Source: Buttiauxella noackiae ATCC 51607 (GTDB taxonomy: Bacteria > Pseudomonadota > Gammaproteobacteria > Enterobacterales > Enterobacteriaceae). From it: 56,820 nt of DNA. Below are positions 20,006 to 29,664 of the stretch, piece by piece. The notes beneath the pieces are model-generated. The model was not told the DNA's origin and searched no databases. It was given only the letters and a program-made list of their open reading frames with translations. The number at the start of each line of letters is the position of its first letter. Within the stretch, counting starts at the first letter, position 1. The DNA lies in contig NZ_LXEO01000058.1 in assembly GCF_001654865.1 (NCBI RefSeq), positions 1 through 56,820 on the forward strand, read 5' to 3'. Made by a program: the position numbers and the translations under genes.

Positions 20006-20623
20006 TTATTGGCGTGCTGTGGCAAGCAGCGCGCCAATCAGCATAAACAGAGAACCAAAAACGCGGTTCAATGCTTTCATCTGGCGCGGCCCTTTAATCC
20101 AGCCTGCAATTCGTGTCGCAAGCCCCGCATAACCAATCATCACAATAATATCGACCACTACTGTCGTTACGCCGAGCACTAAATACTGTAAAGCCTGTGG
20201 CTCATGTGGAGAGATAAACTGCGGGAAAAGTGCGGCGAGAAAGACGATGCTTTTTGGGTTCGTGAGATTCACAAAAATCGCGCGCTTAAACAGGCGGCTG
20301 CGTGGTTGGGTGTTAGCCAGCGTATTTAAATCCAGCGCACCTGCGGCACGCCATTGCTGAATGCCAAGCCAGACAAGATAAGCTGCACCCGCCCATTTCA
20401 AAATTTCAAAAGCCAGCAGCGAGTGTGAGAACAGCGCACCAAGCCCAATCCCAACCAGTACGATATGAATCGCAAGCCCGGTTTGCAACCCGGCGATAGA
20501 TGCAGCCGCGCCGCGATAGCCGTGGCTAATGGCGGTGGTCATGGTATTAATTGCCCCGGAACCGGGTGAAAGACTCAGAATTATTGTGGTCAGGAGATAG
20601 GTTAACCACCACTCAACGCTCAT
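20006..20623 (-). CDS. rhtB: Homoserine/homoserine lactone exporter RhtB
   Basis: A 205-residue LysE-family protein with about six membrane helices; [22 protein letters not shown] and the [15 protein letters not shown] segment are the family signatures. E. coli RhtB exports homoserine, its lactone and some threonine. It is convergent with rhtC and divergent from pldB. Confidence 0.95.
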   Translation of the reverse strand: MSVEWWLTYLLTTIILSLSPGSGAINTMTTAISHGYRGAAASIAGLQTGLAIHIVLVGIGLGALFSHSLLAFEILKWAGAAYLVWLGIQQWRAAGALDLNTLANTQPRSRLFKRAIFVNLTNPKSIVFLAALFPQFISPHEPQALQYLVLGVTTVVVDIIVMIGYAGLATRIAGWIKGPRQMKALNRVFGSLFMLIGALLATARQ

Positions 20624-20702
20624 GTGAAATTCCCTGAAAGAACACTTTTATGCCACAATACGCTATTGTTGATGAGCGTGCTATGAATCACAAAAAAGCG
20701 AT

Positions 20703-21695
20703 ATGACTCAGCATAAAAATGGATGGTCTAACAGGGAAAACGCCTTTGCGGCTTTCACCACGGGTCCACAGATGGACTTCTGGCGCCAGCGCGAAGAGTG
20801 TGAATTTTCAGGCGTCGACGAAGTGCCGGTACGCTACGTACGGTTTCGCTCGCAGGATCATGACAGGGTCATTGTGGTTTGCCCTGGGCGTATCGAAAGT
20901 TACGTCAAATATGCCGAGCTTGCCTATGACCTTTTCCACTGTGGATTCGATATTTTAATTATCGATCATCGTGGCCAGGGGCGTTCCGGGCGCATGCTTT
21001 CGGATTCACATCGCGGCCATGTGGCGAAATTTAGCGACTACGTTGACGATTTTGACCGCTTTTATCAGCACGAACTCGCAAATGGCCCATGGAGAAAACG
21101 CTACGCTTTAGCGCACTCTATGGGTGGCGCAATCATCACACTGTGGCTTGAAAAGAATTCACTATGCTTTGATGCTGTCGCGCTATGTGCGCCAATGTTT
21201 GGCATCGCCTTGCGCTGGCCCGACTGGATGGTGCGCCATATTCTTGATTGGGCTGAAGGCCACCAACGTATTCGTGAGGGTTATGCAATCGGAACAGGCC
21301 GCTGGCGTGCATTACCATTTAGCGTTAATGTCCTGACCCATAGCCGTGAGCGTTACCGCCGTAACCTGCGTTTTTATGCTGATGAGCCAGCATTACGGTT
21401 GGGTGGGCCAACGAATCATTGGGTAAGAGAAGGGATACTCGCAGGAGAACAGGTTTTAGCAGGAGCCACTGCTATCACCACGCCGATATTTATCCTGCAG
21501 GCAGAAGAGGAACGCGTCGTTGATAACCGTGCGCATGACCAATTCTGTGAGCTTCGTGCCGCGGCGGGCCACCCTTGTGAGGGGGAAAAACCTTACGTCA
21601 TAAACGGTGCGTATCATGAGATCCTGTTCGAAAAGGACGATATGCGAACCGAAGCGCTGAATGCCATTATCGCGTTTTTTGATAGGCATAATTAA
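20703..21695 (+). CDS. pldB: Lysophospholipase L2
   Basis: A 330-residue alpha/beta-hydrolase of the monoacylglycerol-lipase type. The nucleophile elbow is AHSMGG (Ser about residue 140), the oxyanion/His region is DHRGQGRSGR, and the terminal GAYHEILFE supplies the catalytic His. It hydrolyses lysophospholipids at the inner membrane. With yigL it forms a two-gene unit (31 bp apart); in enterics SgrS pairs within the pldB 3' coding region to stabilise a yigL message, so the end of this gene may carry a regulatory site. Confidence 0.94.
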   Translation: MTQHKNGWSNRENAFAAFTTGPQMDFWRQREECEFSGVDEVPVRYVRFRSQDHDRVIVVCPGRIESYVKYAELAYDLFHCGFDILIIDHRGQGRSGRMLSDSHRGHVAKFSDYVDDFDRFYQHELANGPWRKRYALAHSMGGAIITLWLEKNSLCFDAVALCAPMFGIALRWPDWMVRHILDWAEGHQRIREGYAIGTGRWRALPFSVNVLTHSRERYRRNLRFYADEPALRLGGPTNHWVREGILAGEQVLAGATAITTPIFILQAEEERVVDNRAHDQFCELRAAAGHPCEGEKPYVINGAYHEILFEKDDMRTEALNAIIAFFDRHN

Positions 21696-21726
21696 TCTGA
21701 ATTCAACACCAGAGGTTCCAAATCCT

Positions 21727-22533
21727 ATGTACCATGTCGTTGCGTCTGACCTGGATGGCACGTTGCTGTCCCCCGATCATCTTCTGACCCCGTATGCTAA
21801 AGAAACGCTGAAACTGCTCACCGCTGAGGGTGTTCATTTCGTCTTTGCAACGGGCCGCCACCATATCGACGTGGGGCAGATTCGCGATAACCTCGAAATC
21901 AAAGCCTACATGATCACCTCTAACGGTGCGCGCGTTCACGATACTGACGGCAATCTGGTATTCAGCCACGATCTCGACCACGACATCGCGCAGGACCTGT
22001 TCGGGGTGGTGCATACCAACCAGGATATCGTGACCAACGTCTACCGCGGCGATCAATGGTATATGAACCGCCATCGCCCTGAAGAGATGAAATATTTCAA
22101 AGAAGCGGTGTTTAACTACACTCTCTTTGAGCCAGGTTTGCTGGAAGCAGATGGCGTCAGCAAAGTGTTCTTCACCTGCGATTCTCACGAAAAACTTCTG
22201 CCACTTGAGCAAGCATTAATTGCCCGTTGGGGTGATCGTGTGAACGTCAGCTTCTCAACCCTGACTTGCCTGGAAGTCATGGCAGGCGGCGTATCGAAAG
22301 GGCACGCGTTGGAAGCTGTATCCAAAGCAATGGGTTACAGCCTGAAAGAGTGTATCGCCTTTGGCGACGGCATGAACGATGCTGAAATGCTGAGCATGGC
22401 GGGTAAAGGCTGCATCATGGGCAACGCCCACCAGCGCCTGAAAGACCTGCTGCCAGAGCTGGAAGTCATCGGCACCAACGGTGATAACGCGGTCCCGCAT
22501 TACCTGCGTAAGATGTTCCTCGGTAAAGACTGA
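21727..22533 (+). CDS. yigL: HAD-family sugar/pyridoxal phosphatase YigL
   Basis: A 268-residue Cof-type HAD phosphatase: motif I ASDLDGTLLS (about residues 6-15), motif II TSNGARV, the motif III Lys in VSKGHAL, motif IV FGDGMNDAEML. E. coli YigL dephosphorylates sugar phosphates and pyridoxal phosphate and relieves glucose-phosphate stress when stabilised by SgrS. The start MYHVVASDL at 21727 matches the family; the frame's longer N-terminal extension overlaps pldB and is not credible. Confidence 0.95.
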   Translation: MYHVVASDLDGTLLSPDHLLTPYAKETLKLLTAEGVHFVFATGRHHIDVGQIRDNLEIKAYMITSNGARVHDTDGNLVFSHDLDHDIAQDLFGVVHTNQDIVTNVYRGDQWYMNRHRPEEMKYFKEAVFNYTLFEPGLLEADGVSKVFFTCDSHEKLLPLEQALIARWGDRVNVSFSTLTCLEVMAGGVSKGHALEAVSKAMGYSLKECIAFGDGMNDAEMLSMAGKGCIMGNAHQRLKDLLPELEVIGTNGDNAVPHYLRKMFLGKD

Positions 22534-22544
22534 TTTGCGATAAA

Positions 22545-22569
22545 CGAGTGGTGAATTAACCACCACTCG
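22545..22569 (+). other. 3' hairpin after yigL
   Basis: CGAGTGGTG at 22545-22553 and CACCACTCG at 22561-22569 form a 9-bp stem shortly after the yigL stop. No T run follows, so this is a stabilising hairpin or a weak terminator. Confidence 0.5.
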
Positions 22570-22645
22570 TCAACCAAATAAACCAACTTCTGCACATTCC
22601 CTTCGCTACAATGAAGCATTAATCTCCCGTAGTAGAGACTTCATC

Positions 22646-23545
22646 GTGCCGTTACTCATCATCACCACCATTCTGTGGGCCTTCTCTTTTAGCCTGATTG
22701 GCGAATACCTTGCCGGGCATGTCGACAGCTATTTTTCTGTGCTGATGCGCGTCGGACTTGCGGCGTTAGTGTTCCTGCCGTTCCTGCGTTTTAAAGGCTA
22801 CAGCGCGAAAACGTTGCTGCTGTACATGCTGGTGGGGGCGTTACAACTCGGCGTGATGTACCTGTTTAGCTTCCAGGCTTATCTCTACCTCACCGTCTCA
22901 GAATTCCTGCTGTTTACGGTAATGACACCGCTTTACGTCACGCTAATTTATGACCTGATTAGCGGCAATAAGCTGCGCTGGGGATATGCGTTAAGTGCCG
23001 GGCTGGCGGTGATTGGCGCCGCGATTATTCGCTACGACAAAATCAGCGATCACTTCTGGATCGGCCTGCTGCTGGTGCAGGCGGCGAACATCTGCTTTGC
23101 CATCGGCATGGTGGGTTATAAGCGCCTGATGGAAACGCGTCCGATGCCGCAACGCTGTGCGTTTTCCTGGTTCTATCTCGGGGCGGCAGTGGTAGCGGTC
23201 ATCGCGTGGTTTGCGCTGGGGAACCCGCAAAAACTCCCGACCACCAACCTGCAATGGGGCATCCTGGTGTGGCTTGGGGTGGTGGCTTCAGGGCTGGGTT
23301 ACTTTATGTGGAACTACGGTGCCACGCAGGTGGATGCGGGCACGCTCGGTATCATGAACAACGTGCATGTTCCGGCGGGGCTGCTGGTTAACCTCGCCAT
23401 CTGGCAAGAGCAGCCTCACTGGCCGAGTTTTATTATTGGCGGGTCTGTGATAATGGCTTCGCTATGGGTGCATCGCCATTGGGTCGCTCCGCGTTCTTCA
23501 CAAACGGCAGATGCTCGCAAGCGTGTGAACGCGTCGAGCGAATAA
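22646..23545 (+). CDS. yigM: Biotin transporter YigM (BioP)
   Basis: A 299-residue EamA-family protein with ten predicted membrane helices. It starts at GTG 22646 with [21 protein letters not shown], closely like E. coli YigM, which was shown to be a single-component high-affinity biotin carrier. The hydrophilic C-terminus ([11 protein letters not shown]) is encoded within a 113-bp convergent overlap with metR (23433-23545), an arrangement also known in E. coli. Confidence 0.93.
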   Translation: MPLLIITTILWAFSFSLIGEYLAGHVDSYFSVLMRVGLAALVFLPFLRFKGYSAKTLLLYMLVGALQLGVMYLFSFQAYLYLTVSEFLLFTVMTPLYVTLIYDLISGNKLRWGYALSAGLAVIGAAIIRYDKISDHFWIGLLLVQAANICFAIGMVGYKRLMETRPMPQRCAFSWFYLGAAVVAVIAWFALGNPQKLPTTNLQWGILVWLGVVASGLGYFMWNYGATQVDAGTLGIMNNVHVPAGLLVNLAIWQEQPHWPSFIIGGSVIMASLWVHRHWVAPRSSQTADARKRVNASSE

Positions 23546-24386
23546 AGGCTTCCGTCACCGGTTGACGCTGCTCGCCATCGCGCACTGCGGCGTACAACCG
23601 GCTCCACAGTCCTTCACCCAGGGTTTTGGTCACAACCAGACCCTGGCGTTCAACATTCTCCACTACCCAGTGTGGCAACGCGGCAATTCCCATGCGTGCC
23701 GACACCATCTGAATCAACAACAACGTGTTATCCACACTTTTCAGCGACGGGCTAACCCCGGCCGGTTGCAGGAAATGTCGCCAGATATCCAGACGTTGGC
23801 GCTGTACCGGGTAAATCAATAACGTTTCGCTGCTCAAATCTTCCGGCTCAATGCGCGTTTTAGCCGCCAGCGGGTGATCCGTTGCCAGCACCAGGCGCAC
23901 TTCATAATCAAACATTGGCGAATAATGCAGGCCGCTGCGCGGCAGGATGTCGGATGTTAAAACGATATCCAGTTCGCTCTGCTGCAACGCTGGCTGCGGG
24001 TCAAATGTCACACCAGATTTGAAATCCAGATCCACCTGTGGCCAGGTCTTGTGGAAATTTTCCAACGCAGGCGTGAGCCACTGAATGCAGCTATGGCATT
24101 CGATGGCGATACGCAGTGTGGTCTGATGCGGTTCATTGCAAGCCTGAAGCGCACGGGTTATCTGCGGCAACACTTGTTCAGCCAGTTGCAACAGAACCTC
24201 TCCCTGCGGTGTGAACCGTAGCGGCTGACTTTTACGGATAAACAGGCGGAACCCAAGACGCTGCTCCAGATCGCTGAACTGATGGGAGAGGGCCGATTGG
24301 GTCTGATGCAACGCGGCGGCGGCGGCGGCTAAAGAGCCGCAATTTCGTAACGCCTGGAGCGTCCGCAGGTGTTTTATCTCGATCAT
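23433..24386 (-). CDS. metR: LysR-type methionine regulator MetR
   Basis: A 317-residue LysR regulator: winged helix-turn-helix in residues about 1-60 ([20 protein letters not shown], then [20 protein letters not shown]), effector domain in the rest, homocysteine being the known co-activator. It activates metE and represses itself. It is divergent from metE, and a perfect MetR box overlaps its own start codon. The last 113 bp overlap yigM on the other strand. Confidence 0.96.
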   Translation of the reverse strand: MIEIKHLRTLQALRNCGSLAAAAAALHQTQSALSHQFSDLEQRLGFRLFIRKSQPLRFTPQGEVLLQLAEQVLPQITRALQACNEPHQTTLRIAIECHSCIQWLTPALENFHKTWPQVDLDFKSGVTFDPQPALQQSELDIVLTSDILPRSGLHYSPMFDYEVRLVLATDHPLAAKTRIEPEDLSSETLLIYPVQRQRLDIWRHFLQPAGVSPSLKSVDNTLLLIQMVSARMGIAALPHWVVENVERQGLVVTKTLGEGLWSRLYAAVRDGEQRQPVTEAFIRSTRSHACEHLPFVKNAERPNGDAPIAKPLSQTRQ

Positions 24387-24398
24387 GAAAGTCCTTCA
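24386..24398. promoter_or_regulatory. MetR binding box
   Basis: TGAAAGTCCTTCA is a perfect TGAA-N5-TTCA MetR site. It overlaps the metR start codon (24384-24386) by one base, suited to autorepression of metR while activating divergent metE. Confidence 0.8.
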
Positions 24399-24449
24399 CT
24401 TCGGCATGAGCAAATTGCGCTTGAGGAATATACAGTACCTGCACAAGAT

Positions 24450-24473
24450 AGATGTGTAAACATCCAGACGTCT
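24450..24473. promoter_or_regulatory. MetJ operator (tandem met boxes)
   Basis: A perfect met box AGACGTCT lies at 24466-24473, preceded by two contiguous weaker 8-mers, AAACATCC (24458-24465) and AGATGTGT (24450-24457). Tandem 8-bp repeats are the MetJ-S-adenosylmethionine operator, so metE and/or metR should be repressed by methionine excess. Confidence 0.85.
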
Positions 24474-24485
24474 AAAAAATTCGTC

Positions 24486-24595
24486 GTCTTTCGAGCCGCA
24501 GGGGTGTTGGCTGCACTCACGAACCCGAATCACTTACTGAAGTAAGCTCATCGGTATTCGCTCCCTGGCCGCCTACCTGCAACTCGAAATCCATA
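24486..24595. repeat. ERIC repeat in the metE leader
   Basis: TTGGCTGCACTCACGAACCC and CACTTACTGAAGTAAGCTCA are core ERIC sequences; the arm ends CTGCAACTCGAAAT. The central palindrome CTTACTGAAGTAAG folds into a hairpin. The element lies between the MetJ operator and the metE start, so it is probably transcribed as part of the metE 5' untranslated region. Confidence 0.85.
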
Positions 24596-24629
24596 GAATT
24601 TAAAATTGAAATATAAAGAGGCAGAAAAA

Positions 24630-26891
24630 ATGACGATTAAAAATCACACCCTCGGCTTCCCACGTGTCGGCCTGCGTCGCGAATTGAAAAAAGCACAAGA
24701 AAGCTACTGGGCGGGCAACTCCACTCAGGAAGAATTACTGGCAGTGGGTCGCGAACTGCGTGCTCGCCACTGGAACCAACAAAAAGAAGCTGGTGTGGAA
24801 CTGCTGCCGGTGGGTGATTTTGCCTGGTACGATCACGTTCTGACCACCAGCTTGCTGCTTGGCAACGTGCCGGCTCGTCATCAGAACGTGAACGGTAGCG
24901 TCGATATCGACACTTTGTTCCGCCTGGGCCGTGGCCGGGCACCAACCGGTACGCCTGCCGCCGCCGCTGAAATGACCAAATGGTTTAACACCAACTACCA
25001 CTATATGGTGCCGGAATTCACTAAAGGCCAGCAGTTCAAACTGACCTGGACCCAGCTTCTGGATGAAGTTGACGAAGCGCTGGCACTCGGCCACAAGGTG
25101 AAGCCAGTTCTGCTTGGCCCGGTAACTTATCTATGGTTGGGCAAAGTGAAGGGCGAGCAGTTTGACCGCCTGAGCCTGCTGAAAGACATTCTTCCGGTTT
25201 ACCAGCAAGTGCTGGCTGAACTGGCAAAACGCGGCATCGAATGGGTGCAAATAGACGAACCTGCATTGGTGCTGGAGTTGCCGCAAGAGTGGCTGGACGC
25301 ATTCAAACCGGCTTACGAGGCGCTTGCTGGCAACGTTAAGCTGCTGCTGACTACCTATTTTGAAGGTGTGACGCCAAATCTAAATACTATTACTGCGCTG
25401 CCAGTACAGGGTCTGCACGTTGACTTTGTACATGGTAAAGATGATATCAACGCTCTGCATCAGCAGCTCCCGGCAGACTGGCTTTTGTCTGCGGGTGTGA
25501 TTAATGGCCGTAACGTCTGGCGTGCTGATTTAACTGAGAAATACGCGCAACTGAAGGATCTTGTTGGCAAACGTGAACTTTGGGTCGCCTCTTCTTGCTC
25601 GCTGCTACACAGTCCAATCGACCTGAGCGTTGAAACTCGTCTGGACGCTGAAGTGAAGAGCTGGTTTGCCTTCGCCCTGCAAAAATGTGCCGAGTTGTCT
25701 TTACTGACTGAGGCGCTCAACAGTGGTGATACAGAAAAACTGGTTGAGTGGAGTGCGCCGATTCAGGCCCGTCGCCATTCACAGCGCGTACATAACGCGG
25801 CAGTGGAACAACGCCTGGCGACGATCACTGCGCAAGACAGCCAACGCCAGAACAACTACACCGTTCGCGCGCAGGCTCAGCGTCAGCGCTTCAATCTGCC
25901 AGCATGGCCGACCACGACCATCGGTTCATTCCCCCAAACCACTGAAATTCGTGGCCTACGCCTCGATTTCAAAAAGGGAAATCTGGATGCCAACAACTAC
26001 CGCACTGGTATTGCGCAGCATATCAAACAGGCCGTAGCCGAGCAGGAACGTTTAGGTCTCGACGTGCTGGTCCACGGCGAAGCCGAGCGTAACGACATGG
26101 TGGAATACTTCGGCGAGCACCTCGACGGATTTGTGTTTACGCAAAACGGTTGGGTGCAGAGCTACGGTTCCCGCTGCGTGAAGCCACCGGTGGTTATTGG
26201 TGATATCAGCCGCCCGGAAGCGATCACCGTAGAATGGGCGAAATACGCGCAATCCCTGACTGACAAACCGGTGAAAGGCATGCTGACTGGCCCGGTGACA
26301 ATTCTTTGTTGGTCATTCCCGCGCGAAGATGTCAGCCGTGAAACCATTGCCAAACAAATCGCGCTGGCATTGCGTGATGAAGTGGCGGATCTCGAAGCGG
26401 CAGGTATCGGCATCATCCAGATTGACGAACCGGCTCTGCGCGAAGGTTTACCGCTGCGCCGCTCCGACTGGCAGGCATATCTGCAGTGGGGCGTGGAAGC
26501 CTTCCGCTTGAACGCTGCGGTCGTGCGTGATGACACGCAGATCCACACTCACATGTGTTACTGCGAGTTCAACGACATCATGGATTCCATCGCGGCGCTG
26601 GATGCGGATGTGATCACTATCGAAACATCACGTTCAGATATGGACCTGCTGGAGTCGTTTAAAGAGTTCGAATACCCGAACGAAATCGGCCCGGGCGTGT
26701 ATGACATTCACTCGCCAAATGTCCCAAGTGTGGAATGGATTGAAGCGCTTCTGAAGAAAGCGGCTGAATCTGTCCCAGCCGAGCGCCTTTGGGTGAACCC
26801 TGACTGTGGCCTGAAAACCCGCGGCTGGCCGGAAACCCGTGCCGCGTTGTCTAATATGGTGAAGGCGGCGAAGAACTTGCGTAGCGCTTAA
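24630..26891 (+). CDS. metE: Cobalamin-independent methionine synthase
   Basis: A 753-residue enzyme that methylates homocysteine from 5-methyltetrahydropteroyl-triglutamate. Two (beta/alpha)8 barrels: the N-terminal half begins [17 protein letters not shown], and the C-terminal half carries the zinc/homocysteine ligands in [10 protein letters not shown] (His and Cys), a Glu nearby and the Cys in [12 protein letters not shown]. The ATG at 24630 fits the family and has a GAGG ribosome site; an upstream in-frame start at 24606 is rejected. Regulation is by MetR and MetJ. Confidence 0.97.
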   Translation: MTIKNHTLGFPRVGLRRELKKAQESYWAGNSTQEELLAVGRELRARHWNQQKEAGVELLPVGDFAWYDHVLTTSLLLGNVPARHQNVNGSVDIDTLFRLGRGRAPTGTPAAAAEMTKWFNTNYHYMVPEFTKGQQFKLTWTQLLDEVDEALALGHKVKPVLLGPVTYLWLGKVKGEQFDRLSLLKDILPVYQQVLAELAKRGIEWVQIDEPALVLELPQEWLDAFKPAYEALAGNVKLLLTTYFEGVTPNLNTITALPVQGLHVDFVHGKDDINALHQQLPADWLLSAGVINGRNVWRADLTEKYAQLKDLVGKRELWVASSCSLLHSPIDLSVETRLDAEVKSWFAFALQKCAELSLLTEALNSGDTEKLVEWSAPIQARRHSQRVHNAAVEQRLATITAQDSQRQNNYTVRAQAQRQRFNLPAWPTTTIGSFPQTTEIRGLRLDFKKGNLDANNYRTGIAQHIKQAVAEQERLGLDVLVHGEAERNDMVEYFGEHLDGFVFTQNGWVQSYGSRCVKPPVVIGDISRPEAITVEWAKYAQSLTDKPVKGMLTGPVTILCWSFPREDVSRETIAKQIALALRDEVADLEAAGIGIIQIDEPALREGLPLRRSDWQAYLQWGVEAFRLNAAVVRDDTQIHTHMCYCEFNDIMDSIAALDADVITIETSRSDMDLLESFKEFEYPNEIGPGVYDIHSPNVPSVEWIEALLKKAAESVPAERLWVNPDCGLKTRGWPETRAALSNMVKAAKNLRSA

Positions 26892-26898
26892 GAGTCAG

Positions 26899-26930
26899 CG
26901 CCTTCTCTGTTTTCGGGGAAGGCGTTTATG
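26899..26930 (+). terminator. Intrinsic terminator after metE
   Basis: CGCCTTC (26899-26905) pairs with GAAGGCG (26918-26924) and is followed by TTTATG, 8 bp after the metE stop. It marks the left border of the catabolic island. Confidence 0.75.
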
Positions 26931-27033
26931 TTTGGTGAAAAAGGCAGATTGCTGGCTTCATCACTACTGTCCTGAACGTCAAATTAATACCGGATGTTGC
27001 TACGCTAATCTACCTTAGAGAGTTCCAACAAAA

Positions 27034-27942
27034 TCAGTTCCCCCCACTCAATTTCCCGCTCACCGCAGGATGCTGCAAATACTCCATACACCAGCGGCAA
27101 ACTTTCCCCATGCCGTCGGAACGGGCGGCCAGAAAGAGTTTTGTGGCGTGCTTGTGTTCCTGCATTGGCTTTTTTACCAGTTGGCCGTTATTCAGTAATG
27201 GCTGCGCCAGGTGATGGGGAATATAACCAATACCGACGTTTTTCTGGATTAGCGAAATGGCAGTCAGGAAGTCAGGTACGAATAAGGGCTTTTGCCCTTC
27301 CAGTAGCCAGGCCTGTTGAGGAATAAAATTAACCGCAGTATCGCGGATACAAATAGCAGGATATTGGCGTAATTCGGCGTTTTGCAGTGGCTGAACCTGG
27401 GTTGCCAGCGGGTGCTGCGGGCCGACAACAAAATCCCATTCCAGTTGGCCGATAGGCTCGCTAATAATCCCTTCAGTGCTTGGCACCGCATGCGGTGCGC
27501 CAATCACTAAATCGGCGCGTTTACTGTAGAGCGCATCCCAGCAGCCGTTGTAAACCTCAAGATTGATTCTCAACGTGGTCGAGGGAAACTGGCGCTCAAA
27601 ATCACAGATAAACTCCACCAGAACCGGCGTGGGAATAATGTTATTCACCGCGACCACCAGTTCCTGTTCAACGCCGTCATGAATCAGCACGGTATTACGT
27701 TTCAGGGCTTCCAGATCGTTGAGGATATTTTTGCTGTGCTGGATGAAATATTCGCCCGCAGATGTCAGCTCGATGTAACGGCCTTTGCGGATAAAGAGTT
27801 CGGCGCCAATGGCTTCTTCTGCTTTTTTGATGGTGTAGCTTATCGCCGAGGGGACTTTGTTCAGTTGTTCAGCAGCCGTCGTAATGCTCTGGTATTTAGC
27901 GACCAGATGGACAACGCGAATGGTTTCATCGGAGATAAACAT
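27034..27942 (-). CDS. AllS-like LysR-type regulator of the island
   Basis: A 302-residue LysR-type regulator. The helix-turn-helix spans about residues 1-60 (ITTAAEQLNKVPSAISYTIK), then an effector domain. Many positions agree with AllS, the allantoin-pathway activator of E. coli: SAISYTIKKAEE, the HDGVEQELVVAVNNIIPTP segment, YNGCWDAL, DLVIGAPHA and VGIGYIPHHLAQ. The ATG at 27942 is preferred (AGGGA upstream); an ATG at 27993 adds 17 unlikely residues. It is the promoter-distal gene of the minus-strand cluster, 77 bp after the permease. It probably senses the pathway substrate; that is inference. Confidence 0.85.
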   Translation of the reverse strand: MFISDETIRVVHLVAKYQSITTAAEQLNKVPSAISYTIKKAEEAIGAELFIRKGRYIELTSAGEYFIQHSKNILNDLEALKRNTVLIHDGVEQELVVAVNNIIPTPVLVEFICDFERQFPSTTLRINLEVYNGCWDALYSKRADLVIGAPHAVPSTEGIISEPIGQLEWDFVVGPQHPLATQVQPLQNAELRQYPAICIRDTAVNFIPQQAWLLEGQKPLFVPDFLTAISLIQKNVGIGYIPHHLAQPLLNNGQLVKKPMQEHKHATKLFLAARSDGMGKVCRWCMEYLQHPAVSGKLSGGN

Positions 27943-27963
27943 TGAGATTCCCTGGTGGCGTTG

Positions 27964-27994
27964 AATGGCCGGATCGTTCCTCGTTCCGGCCATT
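27964..27994. other. Hairpin between permease and LysR gene
   Basis: AATGGCCGGA (27964-27973) and TCCGGCCATT (27985-27994) form a perfect 10-bp stem with an 11-base loop. No U tract follows on the minus strand, so it looks like an intercistronic processing or partial-termination hairpin that could set regulator expression below that of the catabolic genes. Confidence 0.6.
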
Positions 27995-28019
27995 TGATTA
28001 TGCCCATTATACCCAGGAT

Positions 28020-29243
28020 TTAGTTGTGGCTACGTATTTTGCTTAGCACTGCATATGCAACGCAGGCCACAAGAATGGAATCCAGTGAGGGAATGGTTGT
28101 TAGCGTAAACAGGCCTTTAACGGTCATAAAGCCTACTGCTGAGCCCAGAATCCACGCAACAAACGTCAGCACTTTGATTTGTGGCTCGCGTGTCAGCACC
28201 GACTCTTCATAACCATTACGGCGATAAAGGAAGAAGTCGGAGATGTAGATCCCGGCGACCGGCGGTGTGGCAATGCCGAGGAACAGCAGGAACGGAATGA
28301 ACCACGCCATGATATCCATACTGCCGACTATCGCCGCCAGCACGCCAAGTGCGATGGTGATTTGCCATTTCGGAAAACGGGTCAGCAGCGTAGAAACTAC
28401 TAACGTACCCTGGAACATGTTCCCGGCATTACCCGTTACGCAGGCAAAAATAAGCAGCAGCGCGGCAGGCATTACTGCACCGAATACTGCCATCGCTCCT
28501 AACAACGAATTTTGCCCACTCAGTGCGCTCGGAGTGGCTCCCGCCCAATACAGCAGCGGATAGGCCACCAGGAAGGTTATCGCAGCGGCAATAATGGCGT
28601 GTTTGCGGTTATGCACGAAGCTGCCAAAATCGGGTAGGGTAGCAACCAGCACAATAATCGTGCCCACGACCGTTGAAACCGCAACGCCGGTATTCATGCT
28701 GACTACCGCAGCGGGTGCGGCAACGTCGGTATGAGTGGCGACATACAGGCAGTAGCAAAGCACGGCGGCAATGACCGGAACGGCAATTTGCGCGACTTTG
28801 CCCAGCACCGCGAAGCCAAACGCAGTAGAGGCGACAAAAATCACGCAACCTGCCGCAACCAATAGTTGCACCGGCACTTCCAGCCCGTGCTGCGCCAGTA
28901 AATCGTGTACCGAATGGCCGAACATATTGGCCGTGACCGCAATCCAGCCAAACAGGCTGATTGCCATCAGAATGTTGATAGCAATTGCACCTTTTTCACC
29001 AAATGGATATTTCACAATCCCGTAGGTGGGCAGACGGGCTTTTTCGCCTACGCTGATGGTGATGGCGGCGAGAACGGTCAGGATCAACCCGCCGATAATC
29101 ACCACGCTAACCAGGCCTGAGCTGGAAAGCTGGCTTCCCAGGCTTGAGGACGATAGCAGGACCGGTGTTACAGCGATCCCCAGCAAAATCATGGCAATAC
29201 GCAACCCTGACGCCGTGTTGAGACTTTCTTCTGTCTTACGCAT
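28020..29243 (-). CDS. NCS1-family permease, CodB-like
   Basis: A 407-residue polytopic membrane protein with about 11-12 hydrophobic helices. It resembles the cytosine/purine/hydantoin (NCS1) family in length and in landmarks such as the ATLPDFGSFVHNRKHAII segment and the unwound-helix region around GNAGNMFQGTL, equivalent to the substrate region of CodB. NCS1 carriers import nucleobases, hydantoins, allantoin and similar small planar ureides with H+ or Na+. Residues differ enough from CodB that cytosine should not be assumed. It is probably the uptake step for the compound degraded by the upstream genes. Confidence 0.85.
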   Translation of the reverse strand: MRKTEESLNTASGLRIAMILLGIAVTPVLLSSSSLGSQLSSSGLVSVVIIGGLILTVLAAITISVGEKARLPTYGIVKYPFGEKGAIAINILMAISLFGWIAVTANMFGHSVHDLLAQHGLEVPVQLLVAAGCVIFVASTAFGFAVLGKVAQIAVPVIAAVLCYCLYVATHTDVAAPAAVVSMNTGVAVSTVVGTIIVLVATLPDFGSFVHNRKHAIIAAAITFLVAYPLLYWAGATPSALSGQNSLLGAMAVFGAVMPAALLLIFACVTGNAGNMFQGTLVVSTLLTRFPKWQITIALGVLAAIVGSMDIMAWFIPFLLFLGIATPPVAGIYISDFFLYRRNGYEESVLTREPQIKVLTFVAWILGSAVGFMTVKGLFTLTTIPSLDSILVACVAYAVLSKIRSHN

Positions 29244-29267
29244 ATCTTGTTCCTTCTGAATTGCGTT

Positions 29268-29660
29268 TTACGCAGTATGGAAATGCCCGGTGTATTTGCG
29301 CCAGCTTCCCAGCTCGGTTATCTCTTTCTGGCCTTCGGTCAGCCAGTTTTCTGCCAGTACGCCCAGCACGATGCTGCCGTCGGCCAGTTTTACTTTGCCG
29401 ATAGACAGGCCAGCCGGTTCGCTTTCCAGCAGAGCGGCAAAGCTTGCCAGTGGCAGTTCCCAGATTTCCAGCTCCACGCTGGTGCCGCCATGCATCACAC
29501 GGATCATGCCAGGATGATCGTCGTTAATGCTCCACAGGCGATAGTGCGGGTCGGTGCGGTCTTCACGCACGAAGATGCCGCCTGCTTTTTGCATGTTTGG
29601 GTTCAGTTTCAGGCCGCGCATCAGGGTGCCGTTTACCGCGAGTAACGTTGTTGCTGTCAT
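29268..29660 (-). CDS. Stand-alone allophanate hydrolase C-terminal-type domain
   Basis: A 130-residue protein that matches the C-terminal domain of allophanate hydrolases (AtzF/DUR1,2 type): NGTLMRGLKLNPNMQKAGGI at the N-terminus, a DPHYRLWSI strand, GMIRVMHGGTSVELEIWELP, and IGKVKLADGSIVLGVLAE. In the full-length enzyme this domain follows an amidase domain, and in the yeast enzyme it decarboxylates the N-carboxycarbamate product. Here there is no amidase; the domain is encoded alone, 4 bp after the carbamate kinase gene and 24 bp before the permease. It may process or bind an allophanate-like intermediate; that is inference. Confidence 0.75.
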   Translation of the reverse strand: MTATTLLAVNGTLMRGLKLNPNMQKAGGIFVREDRTDPHYRLWSINDDHPGMIRVMHGGTSVELEIWELPLASFAALLESEPAGLSIGKVKLADGSIVLGVLAENWLTEGQKEITELGSWRKYTGHFHTA

Positions 29661-29664
29661 GGTG

